A DNA stretch of 64,000 bases from Terrirubrum flagellatum (GCF_022059845.1 NZ_CP091851.1:1736001-1800000); one strand, 5' to 3'; shown: positions 45,129-54,099, counted from the first letter of the stretch. The notes: generated from the letters alone by a model not told the origin. Numbers and translations: made by a program.

Positions 45129-46933
45129 GTCGCTTCCTCCCGCCACATCATTTCAGGCGTCAGACCAAAGAGCGGCGTATTCGCCGGCCGCTTCACCGTT
45201 GCGGCGCGCGCGACCCATTGGTCTTTGGTGTAGAACAACGGCGTGATGTAGAAGCCCGACAGCAGCACGCGATCGAGCGCGCGCACGGCGTCGCGATATT
45301 CGTCAGCCCCGCGCGCCGCGAGCAGACGCGCGATCATGAAGTCGGCCGCGTCAGACGCGACGCCGGCGATATTCAGCGAGCCCGGCCGCGCCGCATTCGC
45401 CTTGCCCCAGCGATTGAACTGCTCGTTGCCCGGCAGCGCGTTGGCGGAAAAGGTGTAGGGCGTAACGTCGAACTGGAAGTTCAGCACGCGCTTCCAGTAT
45501 TGCACGTCGTCGGTCATGCGCGCGCGCGCATCGACGCCGACGCGCTGGAGCATCTGGCCGTAGGTAAGCGCCAGCCGCTCATGCTGGCGATTGGAGACGA
45601 GAATCTCGAATGAAAGAGCGCGTCCGTCCTGCGCGCGCAAACCGTCCGGCGTCTGATGGAAGCCTGCGGCGGCGAAGAGATCGAGGGCTGCGCGCGCGAT
45701 CGTGCGGTCGCGGCCTGAGCCGTCGGAAGCCGGCGCGCTCCAGCCCTTTTCGAGAATGTCGTCACGCACCGCGCCGGGAAATTTCGCCAGCCATTCGCGC
45801 TCGCGCGCGCTCGCAGCGACGCCGTGGCAGGAAAGCTCCGAGCCCTCGAAATAGCTCTGCGTGCGTTGATAGAGTCCGAAATAGAGGTTGCGGTTGATCC
45901 ACTCGCCGTCGAGCAGCATCGTCAGGCCTTCGCGCACGCGCGCGTCGGCGAGCACGCCCTGGCGCGAATTCATGACGAAGCCGGACATGGATTTGGGAAT
46001 GCCGACGGGAAGCGTCTCGCGCACGATGCGGCCGTCGCGCACGGCGGGAACGTCATAACCGGTGGACCAGCGCGCGGGATCGGTCTCGATGCGGAGATCG
46101 ATCAGGCCGGCCTTGAAGGCTTCGAACAGCGAATTGGAGTCGCGATAGAAATCGACCCTGATCTCCTCGAAATTCAGCAGGCCGCGATTGCTGGGGAGAT
46201 CGACGCCCCAATAGTTCGGGTTTTTCTTCAGCGTGTAGCTTGTTCCCGGCTGCACATCAGCGAGCAGATAGGGGCCGGAGCCCAGCGGCGCGGAAAAACT
46301 GGTCTGGTCGAAGGCGTCGCGATTGGTCGCGGTCTTCGACAGCACTGGCATCAATCCCAGCACCAGCGGCAATTCGCGATCGCCGGCCGCCGCGCTGAGT
46401 TCGAAGCGAACCGTGCGCGCATCGATCGCCTCGGCGCGCGTCACCTTGGAGTAAGGCGTGCGCTGGATGCGCCCCTTGTCGCGCAGCAGCGCCCAGGAGA
46501 AGAGAACATCATCGGTGGTGACCGGCGAGCCGTCGGAGAATTTCGCGCGGGGATCGATGCGGAAGGCGACACTCGAACGATCATCGGGAACGGCGACAGC
46601 TTCGGCGACCTGCGCATAGAGCGTGAAAGATTCGTTGAGCGAACGCGTCATCAGGCTCTGCACGATCAGGCCCTGGATGTAGGGCGGCGCCTGCCCGCGC
46701 AGGATGAACGGGTTCATGCTGTCGAAAGCGCCCTGCTGTCCCAGCACGATGCGGCCGCCGCGGCGGGCGTGGAGATCGGCGTAGGGAAGGCGCTGGAAAT
46801 CCGCCGGCAGCGCCGGTTCGCCATGCATCGCAAGCGCGTGGCGGAAGTCAGGCCCATTTTCCGCGCGCGCCTGCGCCGCCGGCAGGGAAGCCGCCAGCGC
46901 GAGCAAGGCCCGGCGGGACAAGTCGATTCGCAT
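45125..46933 (-). CDS. Extracellular solute-binding protein family 5 (peptide/oligopeptide ABC transporter type)
   Basis: A 602-residue periplasmic binding protein with a twin-arginine-like signal (Leu-Ser-Arg-Arg-Ala-Leu-Leu-Ala-Leu, cleavage near Ala-Arg-Ala). Family 5 hallmarks include Leu-Gln/Gly-Gln-Gln-Gly-Ala-Phe-Asp-Ser-Met-Asn-Pro-Phe, Phe-Arg-Ile-Asp-Pro-Arg-Ala-Lys-Phe-Ser-Asp-Gly and Leu-Leu-Ala-Asp-Val. Its length and N-terminal spacing resemble YejA-type proteins. No permease or ATPase gene is nearby. The stop overlaps the ligase-like gene as ATGA. Confidence 0.9.
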   Translation of the reverse strand: MRIDLSRRALLALAASLPAAQARAENGPDFRHALAMHGEPALPADFQRLPYADLHARRGGRIVLGQQGAFDSMNPFILRGQAPPYIQGLIVQSLMTRSLNESFTLYAQVAEAVAVPDDRSSVAFRIDPRAKFSDGSPVTTDDVLFSWALLRDKGRIQRTPYSKVTRAEAIDARTVRFELSAAAGDRELPLVLGLMPVLSKTATNRDAFDQTSFSAPLGSGPYLLADVQPGTSYTLKKNPNYWGVDLPSNRGLLNFEEIRVDFYRDSNSLFEAFKAGLIDLRIETDPARWSTGYDVPAVRDGRIVRETLPVGIPKSMSGFVMNSRQGVLADARVREGLTMLLDGEWINRNLYFGLYQRTQSYFEGSELSCHGVAASAREREWLAKFPGAVRDDILEKGWSAPASDGSGRDRTIARAALDLFAAAGFHQTPDGLRAQDGRALSFEILVSNRQHERLALTYGQMLQRVGVDARARMTDDVQYWKRVLNFQFDVTPYTFSANALPGNEQFNRWGKANAARPGSLNIAGVASDAADFMIARLLAARGADEYRDAVRALDRVLLSGFYITPLFYTKDQWVARAATVKRPANTPLFGLTPEMMWREEAT

Positions 46934-47151
46934 TCGTTAATTGCATATCACGCCAGCGAGAGGGATCGCAGCGAAGTCGGCTCGCTATGCGCTGCGACCC
47001 ACCGGGGACTGGCGGATCGGCGACCGACTCGGTAAGGACGCCGCCGGGTCACGCTCCCGCCGCATTCGCCGGGGTATGGGGCGCGGCTTCAACGTTGCTG
47101 GAGCCCGCGCCGATTCTGGGCTGCGCTTTGAGATTCAGAGGATCACTTTCG

Positions 47152-47934
47152 ATGGGTTTTGTCCGCAATTTCACGTCGGCGGGGCTCTCGGGCCTGCTGG
47201 CGATCAGCCTGGCGACCGGCGCGGTCGCGCAGCAGCCGGCCCAGCCGCGGCCTGCGCAGCCGCGGCCTGCGCAGCCAGCCCAGCCCGCCCAACCGGCGCA
47301 GCCCGCGCCCCAGCAGCCGGCCGCCCAGGGCCAGCAGCCGCCGCCCGGCCCGACGCTTGTCCAGCTCAAGGGCGAGCCGTCGCAGCCCGACTGGCTCAAG
47401 GTCTGCGGCAAGGACGGCCAGGTCGATGTCTGCTACGTCACGCGCGATTTCGTCTCCGATCAGGGCCAGCCGGTTCTCGCGGTCGCCTTCTATGACGTGA
47501 AGGGCCAGACGCCGCAGCAGAGCACCCGCATCGTGCGCGTGCTGCTGCCGCTGATGCTCATGATCCGCCCCGGCATCCGCATCGGCGTCGACACGGGACA
47601 GCCGACCCCCGGCAATTTCGCGATCTGCATGCCGAACGGCTGCTTCGCCGAGGTTCCCGGCGTCAATGACGCCTTCCTCAACGGTCTGAAGCGCGGCACG
47701 ACGCTGAACATCAGCGTCCAGAACCAGGTCGGCAACGAGGTGACGTTTGCGGCGCCGCTGACCGGCTTTGGCAAGATTTTCGACGGCCCGCCGATTGATC
47801 CGGCCAAGCTTGAAGAGCAGCGCAAGGCGTTCGAGGACCAGATGAAGGCCCGCGCCGAGCAGATGCGCCAGCAGCAGGGCGCCCCGCAGGCTCCCGCGCC
47901 GGCTCCCGCTCCTGCGCCGGCCCCGAAACCGTAA
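47152..47934 (+). CDS. Invasion-associated locus B (IalB) family protein
   Basis: A 260-residue exported protein. A signal peptide of about 26 residues is followed by a Pro/Ala/Gln repeat tract to about residue 63. The IalB domain follows, with Trp-Leu-Lys-Val-Cys-Gly, Val-Cys-Tyr-Val-Thr-Arg and Ile-Cys-Met-Pro-Asn-Gly-Cys (four cysteines in all). It ends in a charged helix and another Ala-Pro tract. The ATG at 47152 is chosen because the signal peptide starts there; the frame upstream is uncoded-looking. IalB proteins are common in this class, including non-pathogens, with unclear role. Confidence 0.9.
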   Translation: MGFVRNFTSAGLSGLLAISLATGAVAQQPAQPRPAQPRPAQPAQPAQPAQPAPQQPAAQGQQPPPGPTLVQLKGEPSQPDWLKVCGKDGQVDVCYVTRDFVSDQGQPVLAVAFYDVKGQTPQQSTRIVRVLLPLMLMIRPGIRIGVDTGQPTPGNFAICMPNGCFAEVPGVNDAFLNGLKRGTTLNISVQNQVGNEVTFAAPLTGFGKIFDGPPIDPAKLEEQRKAFEDQMKARAEQMRQQQGAPQAPAPAPAPAPAPKP

Positions 47935-47954
47935 TCGCGGCTTCAATCGACATG

Positions 47955-47981
47955 AAAACGGGCCCCGCGGGGCCCGTTTTT
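47955..47981. terminator. Bidirectional terminator between ialB-like gene and hspQ
   Basis: A perfect palindrome, AAAACGGGCCCC-GC-GGGGCCCGTTTT, with T-runs on both strands. It lies between two convergent genes, 20 bases after one stop and 16 before the other. Confidence 0.92.
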
Positions 47982-47997
47982 ATTCAATCTTTTCAGA

Positions 47998-48327
47998 TCA
48001 GTTCATTGCGCCCGGACGCATGCGATAGGCGCCGTCGGCGTCGCGTTTGAAGACTTCGCCGATCTGGGGATGACGCACAGGCGTCCCCGACGTGTCCGGC
48101 AGCAAATTCTGCTCCGAGACATAGGCGACATATTCCGTCTCGGCGTTCTCGGCGAACAGGTGGTAGAAGGGCTGGTCCCTGGAGGGCCTGACCTCTGCGG
48201 GAATGGATTCATACCATTCCTCGCTATTGTTGAAGACCGGATCGACATCGAAGATCACGCCCCGGAAGGGGTAGACGCGATGCTTCACGACGTCGCCGAT
48301 CTTGTATTTGGCGGTGCGGGTTTCCAT
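47998..48327 (-). CDS. hspQ: Heat shock protein HspQ (hemimethylated-DNA-binding YccV-like domain)
   Basis: A 109-residue protein of the HspQ/YccV family, linked in E. coli to DnaA turnover and Lon specificity. Family features are Lys-Tyr-Lys-Ile-Gly-Asp-Val-Val-Lys-His-Arg, Gly-Val-Ile-Phe-Asp-Val-Asp-Pro, Asp-Gln-Pro-Phe-Tyr-His-Leu and Tyr-Val-Ser-Glu-Gln-Asn-Leu. The ATG at 48327 matches the family start; the frame runs open to 48618, but that part overlaps the CoA-ester lyase gene in another frame. Confidence 0.93.
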   Translation of the reverse strand: METRTAKYKIGDVVKHRVYPFRGVIFDVDPVFNNSEEWYESIPAEVRPSRDQPFYHLFAENAETEYVAYVSEQNLLPDTSGTPVRHPQIGEVFKRDADGAYRMRPGAMN

Positions 48328-48383
48328 GGCCCAGATATGTCCGCGAACGGCTGTTGGATCAAGTTTGCGGCCGGGACCTCTGC

Positions 48384-49427
48384 TCACAATCCGTAGAGCG
48401 CCGCCATCTCCTTGTCTTTCGCCGCAACCGCTTTCGCGAGATCGACGATGACCTTGGCCTGCTTCCAGGTCGCGTCGTCCTGCATCTTGCCGTCGAGCAT
48501 CACCGCGCCCGCGCCATCCGGCATGGCGTCCAGAATACGCTTGGCGAACGCCACCTCCTGCGGATCGGGACTGAAGACGCGCTTGGCGATGTCGATCTGG
48601 GAGGGATGCAGCGACCACGCGCCGGCGCAGCCCATGATGAAGGCGTTGCGGAACTGGGCTTCGCAGGCTTCGCCATCGGCGAAGTCGCCGAAGGGGCCGT
48701 AGAAGGGCTTGATGCCGTTCGCAGCGCAGGCGTCGACCATCTTCGCCATGGTGTAGTGCCAGGGGTCCTGCTGCGCCGACACGCGCGCGCCGCCTGAGGG
48801 ATCGGGATCGGTCAGCACCTTGTAGCCGGGATGGCCGCCGCCGACGCGCGTCGTCTTCATGGCGCGCGAGGCCGCGAGGTCGGCGGGGCCGAGGCTCATG
48901 CCATGCATGCGCGGCGAAGCCGCAGCGATGTCATCGACATTCTTCACGCCCTGCGCCGTCTCAAGGATGGCGTGGATCATCACGGGTTTTTTGAAGCCGT
49001 GCTTCGCTTCGAGCTGCGCGAGCAACTGATCGAGATAATGGATGTCCCAGACGCCCTCGACCTTCGGCAGCATGATCACATCGAGCCGGTCGCCGATCTC
49101 TGACATGACAGTTGTGACATCATCGAGAAACCAGGGGCTGTTGAGCGCATTCACGCGCGTCCAGACGCCGACCGGCGAGCCGCGTAGCGCCTTCGCCAGC
49201 ATGACGAAGCCGTCGCGCGCTGCAGCCTTCGCCTCGATCGGAATGGCGTCTTCGAGATTGCCGAGAATGACGTCGACCTGGGTCGCCAACTCCGGCGCCT
49301 TGGCGCGCACCTTCTCCACATGGGGCGGCAGGAAATGGATCATGCGTTCGAGCCGCACCGGCGGCTCGCGCATCGGTTCCGGCGCGCCGACAGCCAATGG
49401 ACGGTAGAAGTCGCGCGACAGCTTCAT
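48384..49427 (-). CDS. HpcH/HpaI-type CoA-ester lyase (malyl-CoA lyase-like)
   Basis: A 347-residue lyase of the CitE-like superfamily that cleaves or forms malyl-CoA-type thioesters (glyoxylate plus acetyl- or propionyl-CoA, or a related pair). It resembles Mcl-type enzymes: a metal/substrate-site Glu in Ile-Leu-Glu-Thr-Ala-Gln-Gly, an Asp in Leu-Gly-Pro-Ala-Asp-Leu-Ala-Ala-Ser, then Gln-Asp-Pro-Trp, Gly-Pro-Phe-Gly-Asp-Phe and Leu-His-Pro-Ser-Gln-Ile. The start at 49427 has a strong AAAGGGGGA site eight bases upstream. It is divergent from a carrier and a CoA-transferase. The exact substrate is not fixed. Confidence 0.88.
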   Translation of the reverse strand: MKLSRDFYRPLAVGAPEPMREPPVRLERMIHFLPPHVEKVRAKAPELATQVDVILGNLEDAIPIEAKAAARDGFVMLAKALRGSPVGVWTRVNALNSPWFLDDVTTVMSEIGDRLDVIMLPKVEGVWDIHYLDQLLAQLEAKHGFKKPVMIHAILETAQGVKNVDDIAAASPRMHGMSLGPADLAASRAMKTTRVGGGHPGYKVLTDPDPSGGARVSAQQDPWHYTMAKMVDACAANGIKPFYGPFGDFADGEACEAQFRNAFIMGCAGAWSLHPSQIDIAKRVFSPDPQEVAFAKRILDAMPDGAGAVMLDGKMQDDATWKQAKVIVDLAKAVAAKDKEMAALYGL

Positions 49428-49555
49428 GCGTTCCCCCTTTGTGCAATGCAAAATACGGGAGGCGGGGCCAGTCGTCCACGGCTCCCTGCTGGCCCGGCGG
49501 TTGCGTCAGGCGCGCTTGGGCCTTAGGTCGGAGTCATCAGGGGTGACGGAGACAG

Positions 49556-50530
49556 ATGAGCGAACTGACGCCGCTGCTCAATCTGATCCTGCCCTATTTC
49601 AGCATCATCGCACTGGGGTTTCTGATCGGGAAGTGGAAGGCGTTGCCGGAAAGCGGCCTCGTCTGGATGAATTTCTTCATCATCTATGTGGCGCTGCCGC
49701 CGCTCTTTTTCCGCCTTCTCGCCGACAAGCCGCTCGAACAGCTCGCCAACTGGCGCTTCGTCTCGATGACGATGCTCGCGACCTACTGCACCTTCGCGAT
49801 CTCTTTCGCTTACGGGGTGTGGCAGACGAAAGGCAATCTGCCGGAAGCGATCATGCAGGGCGTCGCCGGCGCCTATGCCAATGTCGGCTATATGGGCCCG
49901 CCTTTGGTGCTCGAAGCGCTGGGGCAGGGCGCGAGCGGCGCCGTTGCGCTCGTCTTCGTCACCGACGTGCTGTTGCTCTTCGCCATGATCCCGCTGCTGA
50001 TGGCGCTGGCCGGCGCCGGAGATCGCGGATTTTTCGCGACCATCGGCTCGGTGATCCGCAACATCCTCACGCATCCTTTCAACATCGCGGCGGCGGCGGG
50101 AGTCGCCGCAAGCTGGTTCCAGCTTCAGATCCCGGTCTGGCTCGACAAGACGACGGCGTGGCTGAGCAGCGCGTCGGCGCCTGGCGCGCTGTTCGTGCTT
50201 GGCGTCACCGTCGCCTTGCGCGCCAAGGCCGGATTTCCGCGCGAGGCGCCGGCGCTGGTGTTCATCAAGCTCGTGATCCATCCGCTGATGGTGTGGCTGC
50301 TGCTTTCGGTCTTCGGCGATTTCGATCCGCTCTGGGTCTATGCCGCCGTGCTCATGGCGGCGCTGCCGCCGGCGCTGACGAGCTTCGTCTTTGCGACGCA
50401 ATACAAGGTCGGGCTTGATCGCGCCTCAGCCTGCATCATGCTCGGCACCGCCTGTTCGCTGCTGACGCTGACGGGCCTGCTGTGGCTGATCAGGACGGGG
50501 CGCATGCCGGCCGATCTCTTTCCGATGTGA
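49556..50530 (+). CDS. AEC (auxin efflux carrier) family transporter
   Basis: A 324-residue membrane protein with about ten hydrophobic helices and the family's interrupted middle region. Characteristic stretches include Ile-Ile-Ala-Leu-Gly-Phe-Leu-Ile-Gly near the start, Ala-Asn-Val-Gly-Tyr-Met-Gly-Pro-Pro and Leu-Val-Ile-His-Pro-Leu-Met-Val. Bacterial members move organic acids such as malonate or malate. It is followed by the CaiB-type CoA-transferase after seven bases and divergent from the CoA-ester lyase, suggesting an organic acid substrate. Confidence 0.9.
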   Translation: MSELTPLLNLILPYFSIIALGFLIGKWKALPESGLVWMNFFIIYVALPPLFFRLLADKPLEQLANWRFVSMTMLATYCTFAISFAYGVWQTKGNLPEAIMQGVAGAYANVGYMGPPLVLEALGQGASGAVALVFVTDVLLLFAMIPLLMALAGAGDRGFFATIGSVIRNILTHPFNIAAAAGVAASWFQLQIPVWLDKTTAWLSSASAPGALFVLGVTVALRAKAGFPREAPALVFIKLVIHPLMVWLLLSVFGDFDPLWVYAAVLMAALPPALTSFVFATQYKVGLDRASACIMLGTACSLLTLTGLLWLIRTGRMPADLFPM

Positions 50531-50537
50531 GCGCGCG

Positions 50538-51659
50538 ATGCAGCCCTTGAGCGGAATCCGCGTTCTCGATTTCACCACGCTGCTGCCGGGACCGCTGGCG
50601 ACGCTGATGCTCGCCGAAGCGGGCGCCGAGGTGATCAAGATCGAGCGCGCGGAAGGCGAGGACATGCGGCGCTTCTCGCCCGTCGTCGGCGGTCAGTCCG
50701 CGCCTTTCGCGGCGCTCAATGGCGGCAAGCAGAGCGTCAGCGCCGATCTCAAGAATGCCGATGACATCGCGCGACTGAAAGTGTTGATCGCCGAGGTCGA
50801 CATTGTCATCGAGCAATTCAGGCCCGGCGTGATAGAGCGCCTGGGTCTCGGCTATGACGATGCGCGCAAGCTCAATCCGCGGCTGATCTATTGCTCGATC
50901 TCGGGCTTCGGTCAGACGGGACCGCGCAGCGGCGAAGCCGGCCACGACATCAATTATCAGGCGCTGGGCGGGCTTCTCTCGCTGTCGCCGGGCACGCCTG
51001 ACGCGCCGAATGTTTCGCCGGCGCTGACTTGCGACATCGCCGGCGGCGCGCTGCCCGCCGTGATCAACATTCTGCTGGCGCTGCGCCAGCGCGACGTGAC
51101 GGGAGAGGGATGTCGCCTCGATATCGCCATGACCGATGCGGCTTTCACGTTCGCGGTGTTGGCCCTGTCGGGCGCGCATGGGTCGAAACGAAATCCCGGC
51201 GCTCATGAAGCGATGCTCGCCGGCGGCGATCCGCGCTACCAGCTTTACGCTACATCGGACGATCGCTTTCTCGCCGTCGGCGCGCTCGAAGCGAAATTCT
51301 GGCAAACCTTCTGCGACGCGATCGCGCTGCCGGCGGAGCTGCGAGATTTCGCGCGCCACCCTGAGAAGACGCGCGACGCCATCGCCGCGATCATCCGCGC
51401 GCAAGCATCCGATCATTGGCGTCGTGCGATCGAGCCGCTCGACTGCTGCGCGACGGTCGTGAGGACGCTCGACGAGGCGCTGGCCGATCCGCATTTCCGC
51501 GCGCGCGGGCTTTTTGATTATGAGGCTTCGCTCGGCGGCGGCGCTGTGATGCAGACGGTTTTGCCGGTCGCGCCGCAATTCAGGCGGCCTGCGAGCGAAA
51601 GACGCAAGGTCGAAAAGATGAAAAAGCTCTCGGTGATACGCGACACCGTCAATATTTAA
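50538..51659 (+). CDS. CaiB/BaiF family CoA-transferase
   Basis: A 373-residue family III CoA-transferase that forms or transfers CoA thioesters of organic acids. It has the N-terminal Gly-Ile-Arg-Val-Leu-Asp-Phe-Thr, then Leu-Pro-Gly-Pro-Leu-Ala-Thr, Arg-Pro-Gly-Val-Ile-Glu-Arg-Leu-Gly and Gly-Phe-Gly-Gln-Thr-Gly-Pro. The Asp in Gly-His-Asp-Ile-Asn-Tyr-Gln is at the expected nucleophile position. An alpha-methylacyl-CoA racemase role is possible for this subgroup. It shares a unit with the AEC carrier; its 3' end overlaps the convergent cysteine-synthase-like gene by 11 bases. Confidence 0.92.
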   Translation: MQPLSGIRVLDFTTLLPGPLATLMLAEAGAEVIKIERAEGEDMRRFSPVVGGQSAPFAALNGGKQSVSADLKNADDIARLKVLIAEVDIVIEQFRPGVIERLGLGYDDARKLNPRLIYCSISGFGQTGPRSGEAGHDINYQALGGLLSLSPGTPDAPNVSPALTCDIAGGALPAVINILLALRQRDVTGEGCRLDIAMTDAAFTFAVLALSGAHGSKRNPGAHEAMLAGGDPRYQLYATSDDRFLAVGALEAKFWQTFCDAIALPAELRDFARHPEKTRDAIAAIIRAQASDHWRRAIEPLDCCATVVRTLDEALADPHFRARGLFDYEASLGGGAVMQTVLPVAPQFRRPASERRKVEKMKKLSVIRDTVNI

Positions 51660-52611
51660 GCCCTGTATCGCACAGGATGGTTGCGACCGTGGCGCTCTCG
51701 CTCAACCTGCCTGACGTTAACAATTTCGACGCTGCGCAAACATTGGCCGCTGCAGAATACCCGACATAAAGCCCCTCCAGAATTGCGAGCTGGCGGCGCC
51801 AGTGCGCGACTTCTGCATCCGTGACCGCCAGACTGAGGTCCGACAGCCGCGCATCCCAGTGCGGCGGGATGAGGCCATATCCGATACCCTGTACGATATG
51901 CCGGCTCTTTTCGATCTTCTTGCCGGCCAACGGCTCGCTCCCTTCGGGTTCCACCGCCGCGCAAAGCGTCGCGGGATTGGCGGCCTTCAGCGCCCGCGCG
52001 ACACCCATGAAGGTGCAGCCTGTGCCAACCGCCGCAACCCAGCCATCTATCGAACGGCCGAATTGCTCAAGGATTTCCGGGCCGGTCCCGGCTTCATGGG
52101 CTGCAATGCCTTCGGCTGCATTGAACTGATCGACATAAAATCCGCCTTCGTCGTGGGCGATCCGCTCCGCTTCTCCAGCAGCGGCGGCGACGTCTGCCCC
52201 GGTCACCTGTCCTGGCGCGCCGTCCACTTGCGGAACCAGAACCACCTTCGCCCCAAGACCTTCCATCATCCGGGCGCGGGCCGAGCTGTTGCCTGCCGAC
52301 ATTGTTGCAATGAAAGGATGGCCCAACGCCGCACAAACTACGGCAAGACCCGCGCCCATGTTGCCGCTGGTCATCTCGACAACCGGCATACCCGGTTTAA
52401 GGCGACCGTCCTGCCGTGCGGCCAGAACGATGGCTTTGGCCGCACGGTCCTTCACGCTTCCGCCCGGTTGCAGAAACTCCGCTTTGGCCACGATCCGCCC
52501 GGGCCCTGCATGAATGCGGTCCAGCGCCAAAAGCGGGGTGCGGCCTATGAGATCGAGCACTGAACCAAGCATTGCAAAACCCAGCGGAAGTTTTGTTTTT
52601 TGTGTCGCCAT
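51649..52611 (-). CDS. Cysteine synthase family PLP-dependent enzyme
   Basis: A PLP fold-type II enzyme of about 320 residues. The N-terminus has Asp-Leu-Ile-Gly-Arg-Thr-Pro-Leu-Leu, the PLP lysine lies in Gly-Ser-Val-Lys-Asp-Arg-Ala, the Asn loop is Thr-Ser-Gly-Asn-Met-Gly-Ala-Gly, and Gly-Thr-Gly-Cys-Thr-Phe-Met-Gly supplies the phosphate cup. The substitution Asn-Met-Gly (usually Asn-Thr-Gly) and a Gly-Ile-Gly-Tyr-Gly-Leu-Ile-Pro loop suggest a paralogue rather than the housekeeping CysK. The start at 52611 is provisional; one at 52575 is also plausible. By eye it is less GC-biased at third positions than its neighbours. Confidence 0.88.
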   Translation of the reverse strand: MATQKTKLPLGFAMLGSVLDLIGRTPLLALDRIHAGPGRIVAKAEFLQPGGSVKDRAAKAIVLAARQDGRLKPGMPVVEMTSGNMGAGLAVVCAALGHPFIATMSAGNSSARARMMEGLGAKVVLVPQVDGAPGQVTGADVAAAAGEAERIAHDEGGFYVDQFNAAEGIAAHEAGTGPEILEQFGRSIDGWVAAVGTGCTFMGVARALKAANPATLCAAVEPEGSEPLAGKKIEKSRHIVQGIGYGLIPPHWDARLSDLSLAVTDAEVAHWRRQLAILEGLYVGYSAAANVCAASKLLTSGRLSESATVATILCDTGLKY

Positions 52612-52660
52612 CGTAGAAATACCCGAACCCTTGGCGCCATAATAGAATTCAAGGCATGGC

Positions 52661-52701
52661 TTTTGCGAAAGACCCGTTCCACTTTTTCGCGCCGTGCTCC
52701 A
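52661..52701. repeat. Palindromic intergenic repeat, copy 2
   Basis: TTTTGCGAAA, the GTTCCACTTTTTCGC core and GTGCTCCAGG give a hairpin with arms GCGAAA (52665-52670) and TTTCGC (52685-52690). It aligns with the longer copy at 25283-25330. It sits in the 161-base gap between the cysteine-synthase-like gene and the UbiH-type gene. Confidence 0.6.
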
Positions 52702-52772
52702 GGGCCTTTGAGCCGGCATGATTTGGAGCGTGGCGTGAGGGCTAATCGTCCAGCTTCAGGAGCGTGATCGCC

Positions 52773-53978
52773 TCAGGCTGAATCGCGCATCAGCTTCGGC
52801 GTCTCGCCCGGCGCGCCGATGCCCATCTTCATGACGAAGCGCCTGAGCGGCGCGATCTGCGAGAGGGCGAGAAGGCCGGCGCCGCGCAGCGCATCCGCCG
52901 GCAAAAACGGCGAGAGCAGCGTGCGATTGAGAAGATCGACGCTGAAGCTGCGCATGCCGACATCGAGCCGCCGCGCGTGCTCATAGCGCGACAGAATATC
53001 AGTGTCGCCAAGCGGCGTTCCCGCGTCGCGCGCGTCGCTCAAGATGTCGATGATCGTCGCGGCGTCGCGCAGTCCGAGATTGAGTCCCTGCGCGCCGATC
53101 GGTGGGAAGACATGGGCGGCCTCGCCGGCCAGCATGAGGTTCGGCGCCGTCAGCGATTTCGCGCTCAGCCCGCGCAAGGGAACGAGGCCGCGCGGACCAT
53201 CGACCTGCGTCTTGCCGAGATAGGAATGTGAGCGCCGCTCGATTTCGAGCGAGAGGTCTTCGTCGCTCAATGCGTGCAGCCGTTCCGCCTCTTCCGGCGC
53301 GGCGACCCAGACGATGCTTGAGCGGCGTCCCGGCAACGGCACGAATGTGAAGGGGCCTTGCCGCGTGTGAAACTCCGTCGAGATGAAGCGATGAGCGCGA
53401 TCATGCGCAACGGTCGTTGTGAGCGCCGACTGCGGATAGGCCCATTCGCGCGTTCCGATGTCGGCCGCGGCGCGGATCGTCGAGCGCCCGCCATCGGCCG
53501 CAATCGTCAATGCTGCGTCGATCGATGAACCGTCCGCCAGCAGGACGCGTCCGCGCCCGCCAACGGCGTGAAAGCCGGTCGCCGCGACGTCACGACGCGC
53601 CACATGCGCCTCGCGCGCCAGCGCGTCATTCAGCGCGTTCTGGAGATCGCCGAGATCGATATTCCAGCCGAAGGCGTCGAGGCCGATCTCCTGCGCGAGG
53701 AAAGTGGCCGGCGGCGGCCGGAACAGGCTGCCGGTGTCATCGATCAGGCAGAGACGTTCGAGCGGCGCGGCGCGCGGCTCCAGCGCGTCCCACAGCCCAA
53801 GCGCGCGCAGGAGACGCATCGAGCCATCGAAGAGCGCGACCGTGCGGCCGCGCGAAGGCGGAGCGGGCGGCGCGACCAGCGTCAGTGCAAAGCCGGCTCG
53901 CGATAAAGACAGCGCGCAGGCAAGGCCCGCGGCGCCGCCGCCGACGACCGCGAGCTCTCGCTGTTCAGTCCCGTTCAT
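52773..53978 (-). CDS. UbiH/UbiF-type FAD-dependent hydroxylase
   Basis: A 401-residue flavoprotein monooxygenase of the ubiquinone-hydroxylase family. It has the N-terminal Val-Val-Gly-Gly-Gly-Ala-Ala-Gly-Leu-Ala, the Ala-Asp-Gly-Gly-Arg-Ser-Thr-Ile-Arg motif, and the second FAD motif Leu-Ala-Gly-Glu-Ala-Ala-His-Val-Phe-Pro-Pro-Ile-Gly-Ala-Gln-Gly, where Glu replaces the more common Asp. A role in ubiquinone ring hydroxylation is likely; which carbon it acts on cannot be said. It stands alone, divergent from pcs. Confidence 0.9.
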   Translation of the reverse strand: MNGTEQRELAVVGGGAAGLACALSLSRAGFALTLVAPPAPPSRGRTVALFDGSMRLLRALGLWDALEPRAAPLERLCLIDDTGSLFRPPPATFLAQEIGLDAFGWNIDLGDLQNALNDALAREAHVARRDVAATGFHAVGGRGRVLLADGSSIDAALTIAADGGRSTIRAAADIGTREWAYPQSALTTTVAHDRAHRFISTEFHTRQGPFTFVPLPGRRSSIVWVAAPEEAERLHALSDEDLSLEIERRSHSYLGKTQVDGPRGLVPLRGLSAKSLTAPNLMLAGEAAHVFPPIGAQGLNLGLRDAATIIDILSDARDAGTPLGDTDILSRYEHARRLDVGMRSFSVDLLNRTLLSPFLPADALRGAGLLALSQIAPLRRFVMKMGIGAPGETPKLMRDSA

Positions 53979-54099
53979 CGCCCTGACCTAGGACGAATGC
54001 CGGTATGGGGGAAGCGAATGCGTCGCCGCCTGTTGTCGCGGCGCGGGGCCGCAGGCTAGACACGCACTTGGTCCCGCGGCGTGTTGGGGTAGGGCAAAG

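Noticed and set aside
47224-47340. CAGCCGGCCCAGCC-type repeat considered as a mobile or CRISPR-like array
   Set aside because: In-frame Pro/Ala/Gln codons in the IalB-like protein linker.
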